This document shows, piece by piece, positions 7,571-15,005 of a stretch of DNA of 19,591 nucleotides. The position numbers were made by a program, and so were the translations under genes. The DNA lies in NCBI GenBank assembly GCA_039683515.1, contig JBDKRG010000031.1:1-19591 (forward strand), written 5' to 3'. The notes under the pieces are model-generated. The model was given only the letters and a program-made list of their open reading frames with translations, had not been told where the DNA came from and did not search any database. Numbering within the stretch: the stretch's first letter is position 1; each line of letters opens with the position of its first letter. The DNA comes from JAJFUE01 sp039683515. GTDB taxonomy: Bacteria > Sumerlaeota > Sumerlaeia > MVZB01.

Positions 7571-7630
7571 GGGCACGGACCGGCACGGACGGACACGGAC
7601 GAACACGGACGAACACGGACCGGCACGGAC
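7571..7630. repeat. Decamer array, NNNCACGGAC units
   Basis: Six consecutive 10-base units share the core CACGGAC with variable first three bases (GGG, CGG, GGA, GAA, GAA; then CGG). The same family recurs at 9541-9580 and 10397-10446. The unit equals about one helical turn and is not a multiple of three, so all three frames stay open. Confidence 0.88.
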
Positions 7631-7685
7631 GGGGGCACGAACGTGGAGACGATTGGCGTGACCCAAACGAGAGCGAAATCAGGAT

Positions 7686-7706
7686 GCCGGTTTCGGCGAA
7701 ACCGGC
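7686..7706. repeat. Hairpin abutting the ABC exporter stop codon
   Basis: GCCGGTTT (7686-7693), loop CGGCG, AAACCGGC (7699-7706). On the minus strand it begins right after the TAG stop at 7709-7707. The stem is strong (8 bp, perfect) but the sequence that follows (ATCCTGATTT) is a weak T tract. It may act as a terminator or mRNA stabiliser. The junction sequence GGTAGG before the hairpin is shared with the HAD gene end. Confidence 0.65.
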
Positions 7707-9509
7707 CTACCCGTTGCGGTACTGGAGTTCGTAGAGGCGGCGGTAGAGGCCGTCGATCCGGATAAGCTCGTCGTGCGTGCCCTGCTCGTGGACGCGGCCG
7801 CGGTGCATGACGAGAATATTGTCGGCGCGCTGGATCGTCGAGAGCCGGTGCGCGATCACGAGCGCCGTGCGGCCGGCCAGGAGTCGCGCCGTGGCCTCCT
7901 GGATGAGCGCCTCGGTGTGGGTGTCGATGCTGGCGGTCGCCTCGTCGAGGATCAGGATCTGGGGGTCGGCGGCGAGGGCGCGCGCGAAGGCGAGGAGCTG
8001 CTTCTGGCCGGTCGAGAACGTGCCGCCGCGCTCGCTGACCGCGCCGGCGAGGCCGCCGGGGAGCTCGCGGACGAACGGCTCGGCGCCGACGTCGCGCAGG
8101 ATTTGCCAGAGCGCCTCGTCGGAAAGGTCGGGGGCGGCCAGGCGCAGGTTGTCGGCCACGGTGCCCGAAAACAGAAAGACCTCCTGCGGGACGACCGCGA
8201 ACAGCCGGCGCATGCCATTCATCTCGAGCTCGCGCACGTCGACGCCGTCGATCGTGATCCGCCCCTCGCCGACGTCGTAAAACCGCGCGAGCAGGCTGAT
8301 GAGCGTCGACTTGCCGGCGCCGGTCGCGCCGACGACGGCGACGGTTTTCCCGCGCGGGATTTCGAAGCTGACCCCCTTCAGGACCGGCTCGCCGGGGACG
8401 TATGAGAAGTGCACGGCCTCGAACCGGATCGCGTCGCGGACGGCCTCGAGGCGGACGGGGCGGGGCGACTCGGTGACGCGCGGCGCGGCGTCGAGGAGCT
8501 TGAAAATGCGCTCGGAGCTGGCCATCGCCGACTGCAGGAGGTTGAATTTCTCGGAAAGCTCGCGGATCGGCTGGAAGAGCATCTGCACGAACAGGATAAA
8601 CATCACGAGCGTGCCGAACGTGATCGAGCCGGGGGCGCCCTCGCGGGCGGCGATCAGCTCGCGGCCGCCGACCCAGATCACCCCGGCCACGACGAGCGAA
8701 AAGATCAGGCCCATCGCCGGGAAAAAAACCGCGTAGGCGAAGATGGTCTGGAGCTGCGCGTCGCGGTAGTCGCGGTTGAGGGAGCGGAACTGGTCCTCGT
8801 TGCGGCGCTCGCGGCCGAACGCCTGGACGGTGGCCATGCCGGTGATGTTTTCCTGCAGGTAGGCGTTCATGATCGCCAGGTGGCGGCGGGTCTCGAGATA
8901 CCAGCGGCGCGCGCTCCGGCGGAAAATATCGACGACGACGATGATGACCGGCAGGCTCACGATGACGACGGCCGCCAGCCGCCAGTCGACCCACAAAAGG
9001 ACGGCGATGATGCCGACGATCGTGAGGAGCTGGCCGGCCACGGTCACGACGCCGGTGGCGAACAGGTCCTGAAGCGTGCCGATGTCGGAGGTGAGCCGCG
9101 TGATGAGCCGCCCGACCGGGTTGCGGTCGAAAAAGACGACGTCCAGCCCCAGCAGATGGCCGAAAAGCTCCTTGCGCAGGTCGTGCATGGCGCGCTGGCC
9201 GACAACCTCGGTCAGGTAGCCGTAAAGCATCTGGAGGACGGCGGTGAGCAGGATCAGAACGCCGAGCAGGGCCGACATCAGGATCACGCCGCGCAGGTCG
9301 CCGGCGGCGATTTCATGGTCGATGATGCGGCGGGTCAGCGGCGGCTGCGCGATCATCAGCGCCCCGTTCACGATCGACAGGACGAGCGTCGCGACGACCA
9401 GCGGGCGGTAGCGGCCGATGTAGCGCCACAACCGCCGCATGAGGCGGGCGTCGGGGCGCTTGTGCTCGACGGCGTCGTCGGGGGCGAGGGCTTGGCGGAC
9501 GGTCGACAT
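7707..9509 (-). CDS. ABC exporter half-transporter, MsbA/multidrug type
   Basis: A 600-residue fused permease-ATPase works as a dimer to export lipids, drugs or peptides. The N-terminal half has six predicted spans (for example LVVATLVLSIVNGALMI and LLTIVGIIAVLLWV) and the coupling-helix region. The ATPase half has Walker A GATGAGKST around residues 393-401, the Q-loop in VVPQEVFLFSGTV, Walker B with the catalytic glutamate in ILILDEATASID, and the switch histidine in VIAHRLSTI. The signature reads FSTGQ instead of LSGGQ, a variant also seen in other exporters of this group. The start at 9509 is chosen because homologues begin near MSTVRQAL; an in-frame ATG lies at 9545 without better support. 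No partner half-transporter is adjacent, so it probably homodimerises. The substrate is unknown. Confidence 0.93.
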   Translation of the reverse strand: MSTVRQALAPDDAVEHKRPDARLMRRLWRYIGRYRPLVVATLVLSIVNGALMIAQPPLTRRIIDHEIAAGDLRGVILMSALLGVLILLTAVLQMLYGYLTEVVGQRAMHDLRKELFGHLLGLDVVFFDRNPVGRLITRLTSDIGTLQDLFATGVVTVAGQLLTIVGIIAVLLWVDWRLAAVVIVSLPVIIVVVDIFRRSARRWYLETRRHLAIMNAYLQENITGMATVQAFGRERRNEDQFRSLNRDYRDAQLQTIFAYAVFFPAMGLIFSLVVAGVIWVGGRELIAAREGAPGSITFGTLVMFILFVQMLFQPIRELSEKFNLLQSAMASSERIFKLLDAAPRVTESPRPVRLEAVRDAIRFEAVHFSYVPGEPVLKGVSFEIPRGKTVAVVGATGAGKSTLISLLARFYDVGEGRITIDGVDVRELEMNGMRRLFAVVPQEVFLFSGTVADNLRLAAPDLSDEALWQILRDVGAEPFVRELPGGLAGAVSERGGTFSTGQKQLLAFARALAADPQILILDEATASIDTHTEALIQEATARLLAGRTALVIAHRLSTIQRADNILVMHRGRVHEQGTHDELIRIDGLYRRLYELQYRNG

Positions 9510-9540
9510 ACGGCCATGATAAACAATCGCTCGGGGGGTT

Positions 9541-9580
9541 GGCACGGACTAACACGGACCGGCACGGACCGGCACAGACG
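9541..9580. repeat. Decamer array, four CACGGAC units
   Basis: Four 10-base units of the same family as 7571-7630 (GGCACGGACT, AACACGGACC, GGCACGGACC, GGCACAGACG) lie about 30 bases upstream of the ABC exporter start, within its likely leader or promoter region. Confidence 0.85.
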
Positions 9581-9663
9581 GGGTTTCGGCTAGCGCGAGT
9601 GACAAAAGGCTTGCGGCAATCGCCGTAATCGAGACGGGGCTCGGTTTCGAAGCTTGGGGGTGA

Positions 9664-9701
9664 TTCGATTACGATTACGATTACGACGCACGACGCACGA
9701 A
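9664..9701. repeat. Short GATTAC/ACGACGC repeat
   Basis: Three GATTAC hexamers are followed by two GACGCAC units. It is a small member of the hexamer family, between the ITPase gene end (9724) and the ABC exporter leader. Confidence 0.75.
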
Positions 9702-9723
9702 CCGATAACTTTCGTCAAGCGCT

Positions 9724-10323
9724 CTAGCGGGGGATCAGCGGGGCGATGGCGCGCAGGGCGCGGCCGCGGTGGCTGATCGAGTGCTTTTGCGCGGCGGTCA
9801 GCTCGGCGGTCGTGAAGCCGGCGTAGGGGGGCTCGGTCAGCTCGAAGATCGGGTCGTAGCCGAAGCCGGCCGCGCCGCGCGGGGCGAACGCGATGCGGCC
9901 TTCAACGGTGCCGGTGCGGGTCTGGACCGCGCCGCCCGGGGCGGCCAGCGCCGCCACGCAGACGAACCGGGCCGCGCGCTTCTCGGCGGGGACATCGGCC
10001 ATTTCACCCAGCACGCGCTCGTTGCGGGCCTCGGTCGTCGCGGCGTAGCGCGCCGACATGACGCCCGGCCGCCCGCCGAGCGCGTCGACCACCAAACCCG
10101 AATCGTCGGCTAAAGTCAGGAGCCCGGTTGCCGATGCATAAGCCTGGGCCTTGATGACGGCGTTGGCCTCGAACGTCGAACCGGTCTCCTCGGGAGCGGG
10201 GATGTCAGGGAACTCGTCGGCCCCCTTGAGCTCGATCGCGTCGGCGCCGAGGACATCGACGAGGATCTGGCGCAACTCCTCGATCTTGTGGCGGTTGTTG
10301 GTGGCGATGAGCAGGACGGGCAT
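9724..10323 (-). CDS. rdgB: dITP/XTP pyrophosphatase, RdgB/HAM1 family
   Basis: This enzyme hydrolyses ITP, dITP and XTP to the monophosphates plus pyrophosphate and so keeps deaminated purines out of nucleic acids. The 199-residue product has the family length. Motifs visible: the N-terminal LLIATNNRHKIEEL substrate-phosphate loop, EETGSTFEANAVIKA, LADDSGLVVDALGGRPGVMSARYA with catalytic and metal-binding acidic residues, GFGYDPIF, and the terminal SHRGRAL. The start at 10323 is fixed by GGAGG six bases upstream, ahead of the conserved MPVLLIATNN; an open frame that runs further upstream only reads repeats. The leader carries a heptamer array next to the ribosome binding site. Confidence 0.95.
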   Translation of the reverse strand: MPVLLIATNNRHKIEELRQILVDVLGADAIELKGADEFPDIPAPEETGSTFEANAVIKAQAYASATGLLTLADDSGLVVDALGGRPGVMSARYAATTEARNERVLGEMADVPAEKRAARFVCVAALAAPGGAVQTRTGTVEGRIAFAPRGAAGFGYDPIFELTEPPYAGFTTAELTAAQKHSISHRGRALRAIAPLIPR

Positions 10324-10340
10324 GGGCGGACCTCCACAGG

Positions 10341-10372
<32 letters not shown>

Positions 10373-10396
10373 AAAAAATGCGGCATGGTGGGGGGA

Positions 10397-10446
10397 GGCA
10401 CGGACGGACACGGACGGGCATGGACGGGCACCGACAGACACTGATT
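10397..10446. repeat. Decamer array, five degenerate CACGGAC units
   Basis: Units GGCACGGACG, GACACGGACG, GGCATGGACG, GGCACCGACA and GACACTGATT decay progressively from left to right. It is the third member of the decamer family in the window. Confidence 0.82.
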
Positions 10447-10477
10447 GCGCCACACGGGCGGCGTCAATAATCGGACA

Positions 10478-10506
10478 TTGCGGCCGACGGAATTTTGGCG
10501 TATAAG
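10478..10506 (+). promoter_or_regulatory. Candidate promoter of the flagellar operon
   Basis: TTGCGG at 10478-10483 and TATAAG at 10501-10506 have the ideal 17-base spacing. The -10 box matches five of six consensus positions; the -35 box matches three. It would give a leader of about 160 bases ahead of flhA. Its resemblance to a sigma-28 promoter is poor, as expected for an early or middle flagellar operon. Confidence 0.4.
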
Positions 10507-10672
10507 CCGGCCGATGGGTTTCGTTCCAATCTCCAAAACATTTCTATCATCAATAAATTCAGCACATCGCAATAACGATACAGGATATCCGGGCTTAATT
10601 TCGGGTTTGGCCGGGTAGTTGCATGTTGGTCCGCGAGACTCTACGGGCCGTATGCCTGGGGTGCATGGAATC

Positions 10673-12799
10673 ATGGCCAATCCTGCGACAGTTCCTTCGA
10701 TGACGTTGCCCGGCTGGATCGGGTTGGCGAAGAACCAGCGCGACATGCTCCTGCCGCTGGCGATCATCGGCATCCTGATCATCATGGTCGTGCCGGTGGC
10801 GCCGTGGATGATGGACCTGCTGCTGACGATGTCGATCACGTGCTCGCTGCTGATCCTGTTCGTCGGCGTTTACATCAATAAACCGCTCGATTTCTCGGTT
10901 TTCCCGTCGCTGCTGCTGATCATCACGCTGCTGCGGCTGGCGCTCAACGTCGGCACGACGCGGCTGATCCTGCTGCACGGCAACGAGGGGACGCACGCCG
11001 CCGGCGGGCTCATCCAGGCGTTCGGCAACTTCGTGGTGGGCGGCAACTACGTCGTCGGCCTCATCATTTTCCTGATTCTGATTGTCATCAACTTCATGGT
11101 CATCACCAAGGGCGCGGGGCGCGTGGCCGAAGTCAGCGCCCGGTTCACGTTGGACGCGATGCCCGGCAAGCAGATGTCGATCGACGCCGACCTGAACGCG
11201 GGGCTCATCAACGAGAACGAAGCGCGGGCGCGGCGCAAGACGATCGAACTGGAAGCGGACTTTTACGGCTCGATGGACGGCGCCAGCAAGTTCGTCCGCG
11301 GCGACGCCATCGCCGGCATCATCATCCTTGTGATCAATATCGTCGGCGGGCTGGTCATCGGCGTCCTGCAGCACGGGATGGCCCCGGCCGCCGCGGCGAC
11401 CAATTACACGCTGCTGACGGTCGGCGACGGCCTCGTCAGCCAGATCCCGGCGCTGATCGTCTCGACGGCCGCCGGCCTCGTCGTCACGCGGGCGACCCAC
11501 GAGGGAACGCTCGGCCAGACGATGGGCCAGCAGCTGTGGGTGCAGCCGCGCGCCATGGCGGTGGCCGCCGCCATGCTCGTCGTGTTCGGCGCGATGCCGG
11601 GGATGCCGATGGTGCCGTTCCTGGTGCTGTCCCTGGTCACCGGGTGCGCGGCGTGGGCCGCCAACGGCACGAAGAATCGCAAGGCGCAGGCCGAAATCGA
11701 AAGCAAGCAAAAGGCGGCGCTGAAGGCCGACAAGCCCAAGGTGGAGGACGCGGAGCTGATCGCGCCGCTGGACCTGGTTTCGCTCGAAGTCGGCTACGGG
11801 CTGATCGGGCTCGTCGACCAGGAACAGAAGGGGGACCTGCTCGACCGGATCCGCTCGCTGCGGCGCCAGCTCGCGCAGGAGTGGGGGTTCGTCATCCCGC
11901 CCGTCCACATCCGCGACAACCTCGACTTCAAGCCGACCAGCTACGCGTTCCTGATCAAGGGGTGCATCGTCGCCAGCGCGGACCTCAAGCAGGGGCACCT
12001 GATGGCGATGGCGGCCGACGACAACAACGGCTCGGAGCTGGGCGGGATCCCGACGACCGAGCCGGCGTTCGGGCTGCCGGCCGTGTGGATCCCCGAGGCC
12101 AAGCGCGAACAGGCGCAGGCGCTCGGCTACACGGTGGTGGACGCCTCGACGATCATCATCGCGCACCTGGCCGAAGTCCTGAAAAACCATGCGCAGGAGC
12201 TTCTGACGCGCCAGGAGACGCAGGCCCTGATCGACGCGCTCAACAAGAAATACCCGAAGGTGGTCGAGGGGGTCATCCCCGAGATCCTGCCGCTGGGGCT
12301 CATCCAGCGCGTCCTGCAGAACCTGCTGGCCGAGCACGTCTCGGTGCGCGACTTCCTGACGATCATCGAAACGATGACCGAGAAGGCCCCGACGATCAAG
12401 GACCCGGACCTGCTGACCGAATACGTCCGCCAGAGCCTGGCGCGGCACATCACGAAGCCGTACCTGGACGAGCTGGGGCGGCTGCGGGTGATGATGCTGG
12501 ACCGCGAAGTCGAGGAGATGCTGATGCGGCACACGCGGATGAGCGAGGCCGGCATGCAGCTGACGCTCGACCCGGAGTCGGCGCAGCGGATCCTGACGTC
12601 GCTCGAGCAGGCCTCGGAGTCGTGGCAGCTGACGCAGGGGACGCCGATCCTGACCTGCCTGCCGGCGTGCCGGGCGCCGCTGCGCAAGCTGGTCGAGAAG
12701 TTCCTGCCGTCGCTGGTGATCCTGTCGCACAACGAGATCCCGTCCAACGTGCGGGTCGAAACACTGCGGATTGTGGGGATGAACCGTGCAGTGGCGTAA
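10673..12799 (+). CDS. flhA: Flagellar export gate protein FlhA
   Basis: FlhA forms the nonameric gate of the flagellar type III export apparatus in the inner membrane. From the chosen start the product has 708 residues, close to the usual 690-700. The N-terminal half has about eight hydrophobic spans and contains the family hallmark RFTLDAMPGKQMSIDADLNAG with the charged loop after it. The C-terminal half is the soluble cargo-docking domain, including FVIPPVHIRDNL and VIPEILPLGLIQRVLQNLL. The start at 10673 (MANPATVP) is preferred for length. Upstream in-frame ATGs at 10619 and 10652 and a later one at 10700 are possible, and no strong ribosome binding site decides. It overlaps flhF by 14 bases. 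Confidence 0.96.
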   Translation: MANPATVPSMTLPGWIGLAKNQRDMLLPLAIIGILIIMVVPVAPWMMDLLLTMSITCSLLILFVGVYINKPLDFSVFPSLLLIITLLRLALNVGTTRLILLHGNEGTHAAGGLIQAFGNFVVGGNYVVGLIIFLILIVINFMVITKGAGRVAEVSARFTLDAMPGKQMSIDADLNAGLINENEARARRKTIELEADFYGSMDGASKFVRGDAIAGIIILVINIVGGLVIGVLQHGMAPAAAATNYTLLTVGDGLVSQIPALIVSTAAGLVVTRATHEGTLGQTMGQQLWVQPRAMAVAAAMLVVFGAMPGMPMVPFLVLSLVTGCAAWAANGTKNRKAQAEIESKQKAALKADKPKVEDAELIAPLDLVSLEVGYGLIGLVDQEQKGDLLDRIRSLRRQLAQEWGFVIPPVHIRDNLDFKPTSYAFLIKGCIVASADLKQGHLMAMAADDNNGSELGGIPTTEPAFGLPAVWIPEAKREQAQALGYTVVDASTIIIAHLAEVLKNHAQELLTRQETQALIDALNKKYPKVVEGVIPEILPLGLIQRVLQNLLAEHVSVRDFLTIIETMTEKAPTIKDPDLLTEYVRQSLARHITKPYLDELGRLRVMMLDREVEEMLMRHTRMSEAGMQLTLDPESAQRILTSLEQASESWQLTQGTPILTCLPACRAPLRKLVEKFLPSLVILSHNEIPSNVRVETLRIVGMNRAVA

Positions 12800-14006
12800 G
12801 TTTTATGGCCGAACCATGGGCGGGGCGATGGCGCGCGTCAAACGCGAGCTGGGGCCCGACGCGCTCATCCTTGAAAGCCGAATCCTGGAGCCGGACAGCG
12901 CCGCCGCGCGGATGAATCCGGGGGCGCGGTTCGAGATCGTCGCCGTGCGCGAGCGCAAGACGGGGATCTCGGCCGAGGCGCCAGCCCAGCAGCCGTTTGT
13001 TCCGACCAGCCACGCCTCGCGCAACCTGCTCGAGGAGCTGGGGCTGCTCCGTTCGCAAATCAACCAGCTCCTGTCGGGCGAGTCAGCGGGCCCGGATCCA
13101 TCATTCATCACTCATCATTCATCATTGGATCTGGCCGACTACCACGCCCTGATCGACGGCGGGGTCGACCACAAGGTCATCGCGCCGCACTTCCGCGCCT
13201 GGCTCGACTGGCGGCTGGCTCCGGCGGCGATGCGGCGCTACCTGGCGGCCCAGGGCGGCCCGGCGGCCGCGATGAAAACCGATTCGCTCCGCGAGTGGCT
13301 GTGGCACATTTTGATTGCGGATTGCGGATTGCGGATTGCGGATTCGGATTCGGATCCAATTGCGGATTGCCATGCAAATCCGAAATCCGAAATCCGAAAT
13401 CCGAAATTCCTGGGCCTGCTGGGGCCGACGGGGTGCGGCAAAACCACGACGCTCGCCAAAATTGCGTCACTCAAGCGTCAAAATAATCCCAAAAACATCG
13501 CCATCGCGACGCTCGACGGGTGCCGGTTCGGCGCGATCGAACAGTGGCGCCGGCTCGGAAAATTGATGGGCGTCGAAATCCAGGAAATCGCAAGTGAAGC
13601 AGATATAACGCGCTGCATGGAATCCTGGGCGGGCCTGGAGTGGGTCGGGATCGACACGCCGGGGGCGATGACCCCCGACAGCGCGGCCGGCCGCCTCTAT
13701 GGTTCCATTCTTGCAAGATGCCCCGACATCGAATCGGCCGTGGTCGTTCCGATGACCCAATACGAGGCCGTCAGCCGCCGCCACATGGAGCGCGGCCGCA
13801 GTTTCGGAGCCACGCGGCTCCTGTTCAGCAAGCTCGACGAAACCGACCAGACAGGAACGATTGTGAACCTGACCATGAACCAGCAGCAGCAGTGGAAAAT
13901 CGACGGCTTCGCCACCGGCACGCGCGTTCCCGAGGATTGGGAACCGGCCTCGGCCGAAAGTCTGTGGCGGCGCGCCCTGGCGCCGGCGGGAGGGATGTGC
14001 CGATGA
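12786..14006 (+). CDS. flhF: Flagellar SRP-like GTPase FlhF with in-frame repeat insertions
   Basis: FlhF is the SRP-family GTPase that places flagella at the cell pole. The 406-residue product starts with GTG inside the end of flhA. Its N-terminus, RKFYGRTMGGAMARVKRELGPDALIL, is the typical FlhF opening. The G domain begins at F208: P-loop GPTGCGKT at 213-220, G2 DGCRFGAIEQ (usual DTYRIGAVEQ), G3 DTPGA (usual DTAGR), G4 SKLDE, closing element RVPEDWEPA. Two stretches read as intergenic repeats: residues about 104-114 (SFITHHSSL) and residues 176-207 (LIADCGLRIADS to EIRNPK), the latter joined to the first G-domain strand. The frame stays open, so the gene is probably functional, though the G2 and G3 changes leave GTPase activity uncertain. 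It overlaps flhG as ATGA. Confidence 0.93.
   Translation: MQWRKFYGRTMGGAMARVKRELGPDALILESRILEPDSAAARMNPGARFEIVAVRERKTGISAEAPAQQPFVPTSHASRNLLEELGLLRSQINQLLSGESAGPDPSFITHHSSLDLADYHALIDGGVDHKVIAPHFRAWLDWRLAPAAMRRYLAAQGGPAAAMKTDSLREWLWHILIADCGLRIADSDSDPIADCHANPKSEIRNPKFLGLLGPTGCGKTTTLAKIASLKRQNNPKNIAIATLDGCRFGAIEQWRRLGKLMGVEIQEIASEADITRCMESWAGLEWVGIDTPGAMTPDSAAGRLYGSILARCPDIESAVVVPMTQYEAVSRRHMERGRSFGATRLLFSKLDETDQTGTIVNLTMNQQQQWKIDGFATGTRVPEDWEPASAESLWRRALAPAGGMCR
13097..13126. repeat. CATTCAT heptamer repeat inside flhF
   Basis: CATTCAT, CACTCAT, CATTCAT and CATT follow in register, the complement of the AATGATG array at 10341-10372. It encodes roughly SFITHHSSL in the linker between the FlhF N-terminal region and its helical N domain, a place where extra residues would be tolerated. 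Confidence 0.8.
13311..13406. repeat. In-frame imperfect palindromic heptamer repeat inside flhF
   Basis: The left part has four exact GATTGCG units (13313-13340) and two shortened GATTCG units. The right part has four exact AAATCCG units (13376-13403), which are the near reverse complement of the left units. The middle holds GGATCC and single degenerate units. The whole is 96 bases, exactly 32 codons, and adds no stop. Related heptamers occur between genes at 14909-14943 and 18122-18170. Confidence 0.88.
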
Positions 14007-14905
14007 CTTCCGCACCGATGCCGATGAGACGGCCGAGAATCCAAGCCCAGGCGATGATGCAGACGGCCGAGCCGGCCGTGGCGACCGTCCGGAAGGTCCC
14101 GCACGTCATCACGATCACCAGCGGCAAGGGCGGGGTCGGCAAGACGAACCTGACGGCCAACCTCGGCTGGCACCTGCGCCAGCTGCGCCGCCGGGTGCTG
14201 ATCCTGGACGCCGACCTGGGCCTGGCCAACATCGACGTGCTGCTCGGGCTGACCCCCGAATTCAACCTCGGCCACGTGATCCGCGGCGAGAAATCGATGA
14301 GCGAGGTGTTGATGCGCGGGCCCGGCGGGCTGCGCATCCTGCCGGCCGACTCCGGCGTCAGCGAGCTGACCGAGCTCAACGACGGCCAGCGGCTGCGGCT
14401 GCTCGGCGAGATGGAATCGCTCCAGGAAGAGTTCGATTACATCCTGATCGACACGGGGGCGGGGATCTCGGCCAACGTAATGTACTTCAACCTGGCCGCC
14501 CAGACGATGGTCGTCGTCGTGACCCCCGAGCCGACGAGCCTGACCGACGCCTATGCGCTGATCAAGATCCTGTCGGGGCGCTATCGCCAGCGCCACTTCA
14601 CGATCCTGGCCAACGACGTGCGTGACGAGGCCGAGGGGGCCGACGTGTTCGGCAACCTGACGCGCGTCACCGACCGGTTCCTGAACGTTTCGCTCGACTA
14701 CCTCGGCTGCGTGCCGCATGCGCCGCAGCTGCGCAAGGCGGTCCAGATGCAGCGGCTCCTGAGCGAGGTCGAGCCCGGGGCGCCGGCCTCGGCGGCGATC
14801 CGCAAGCTCGCCCGCAAGATCGGGGCGATGGAAAACGACCCGCTGCAGTGCGACCTGGGGATTCTGTGGAGGAACCTGCTGGGGCAGAAGGCCGCGGCGG
14901 TGTGA
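14003..14905 (+). CDS. flhG: Flagellar number regulator FlhG/FleN (MinD-like ATPase)
   Basis: FlhG (FleN, YlxH) is a MinD/ParA-type ATPase that limits flagellar number and stimulates the FlhF GTPase. The 300-residue product has the deviant Walker A SGKGGVGKT with the signature lysine at K42 and K47 of the P-loop. LILDADLGLANIDVLLGL follows, then FDYILIDTGAGI and a late VVVVTPEPTSLTDAYALIKIL block. A C-terminal LARKIG helix may serve in membrane targeting. The N-terminal extension (residues 1-30) lacks a clear DQAxxLR activator motif; only RIQAQAMM resembles it. GGGAGGG lies upstream of the ATG, which overlaps the flhF stop as ATGA. Confidence 0.94.
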   Translation: MTSAPMPMRRPRIQAQAMMQTAEPAVATVRKVPHVITITSGKGGVGKTNLTANLGWHLRQLRRRVLILDADLGLANIDVLLGLTPEFNLGHVIRGEKSMSEVLMRGPGGLRILPADSGVSELTELNDGQRLRLLGEMESLQEEFDYILIDTGAGISANVMYFNLAAQTMVVVVTPEPTSLTDAYALIKILSGRYRQRHFTILANDVRDEAEGADVFGNLTRVTDRFLNVSLDYLGCVPHAPQLRKAVQMQRLLSEVEPGAPASAAIRKLARKIGAMENDPLQCDLGILWRNLLGQKAAAV

Positions 14906-14908
14906 CGG

Positions 14909-14943
14909 GATTGCGGATTTCGGATTGCGGATTGCGGATTGCA
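14909..14943. repeat. GATTGCG heptamer array between flhG and fliA
   Basis: Units GATTGCG, GATTTCG, GATTGCG, GATTGCG, GATTGCA run from four bases after the flhG stop, then GAATGAG. The copy at 18122-18149 has the same order of variants with one GATTGCG fewer. This points to a common origin with gain or loss of one unit. Confidence 0.9.
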
Positions 14944-14963
14944 GAATGAGGCGGATGACCGAT

Positions 14964-14991
14964 ACACGATTCACGATGCACGATTCACGAT
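14964..14991. repeat. NNACGAT heptamer array next to the fliA ribosome binding site
   Basis: Four heptamers (ACACGAT, TCACGAT, GCACGAT, TCACGAT) end one base before the AAGGAG ribosome binding site of the sigma factor. It is a third heptamer family in the window and unrelated in sequence to the GATTGCG units just upstream. Confidence 0.85.
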
Positions 14992-15005
14992 TAAGGAGAA
15001 ACACG

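Larger units (their letters stand above)
7381..7706. other. Spacer between the small peptide gene and the ABC exporter
   Basis: It holds the small-peptide leader and possible promoter (7381-7484), about 80 bases of unremarkable sequence, a decamer repeat array (7571-7630) and a hairpin directly after the ABC exporter stop (7686-7706). Frames read through the array are artefacts of the repeat. Confidence 0.6.

Noticed and set aside
7571..7630. Protein-coding frames through the decamer arrays
   Set aside because: The 10-base unit lacks stops in all frames; no start with a ribosome binding site or conserved domain supports them.
10491..10517. Sigma-28 promoter before flhA
   Set aside because: GCCGATGG at 10510 resembles the -10 box, but the -35 region AATTTTGG does not match. 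flhA operons are also normally transcribed before sigma-28 is active.
10595..12730. Long minus-strand frame opposite flhA
   Set aside because: It is an antisense shadow of a GC-rich gene; its Arg/Gln/Asp-rich translation has no family resemblance.
12786..14006. flhF as a pseudogene
   Set aside because: Despite repeat insertions and altered G2/G3 motifs, the frame is intact, P-loop and SKLDE are kept, and overlaps with both neighbours are preserved.
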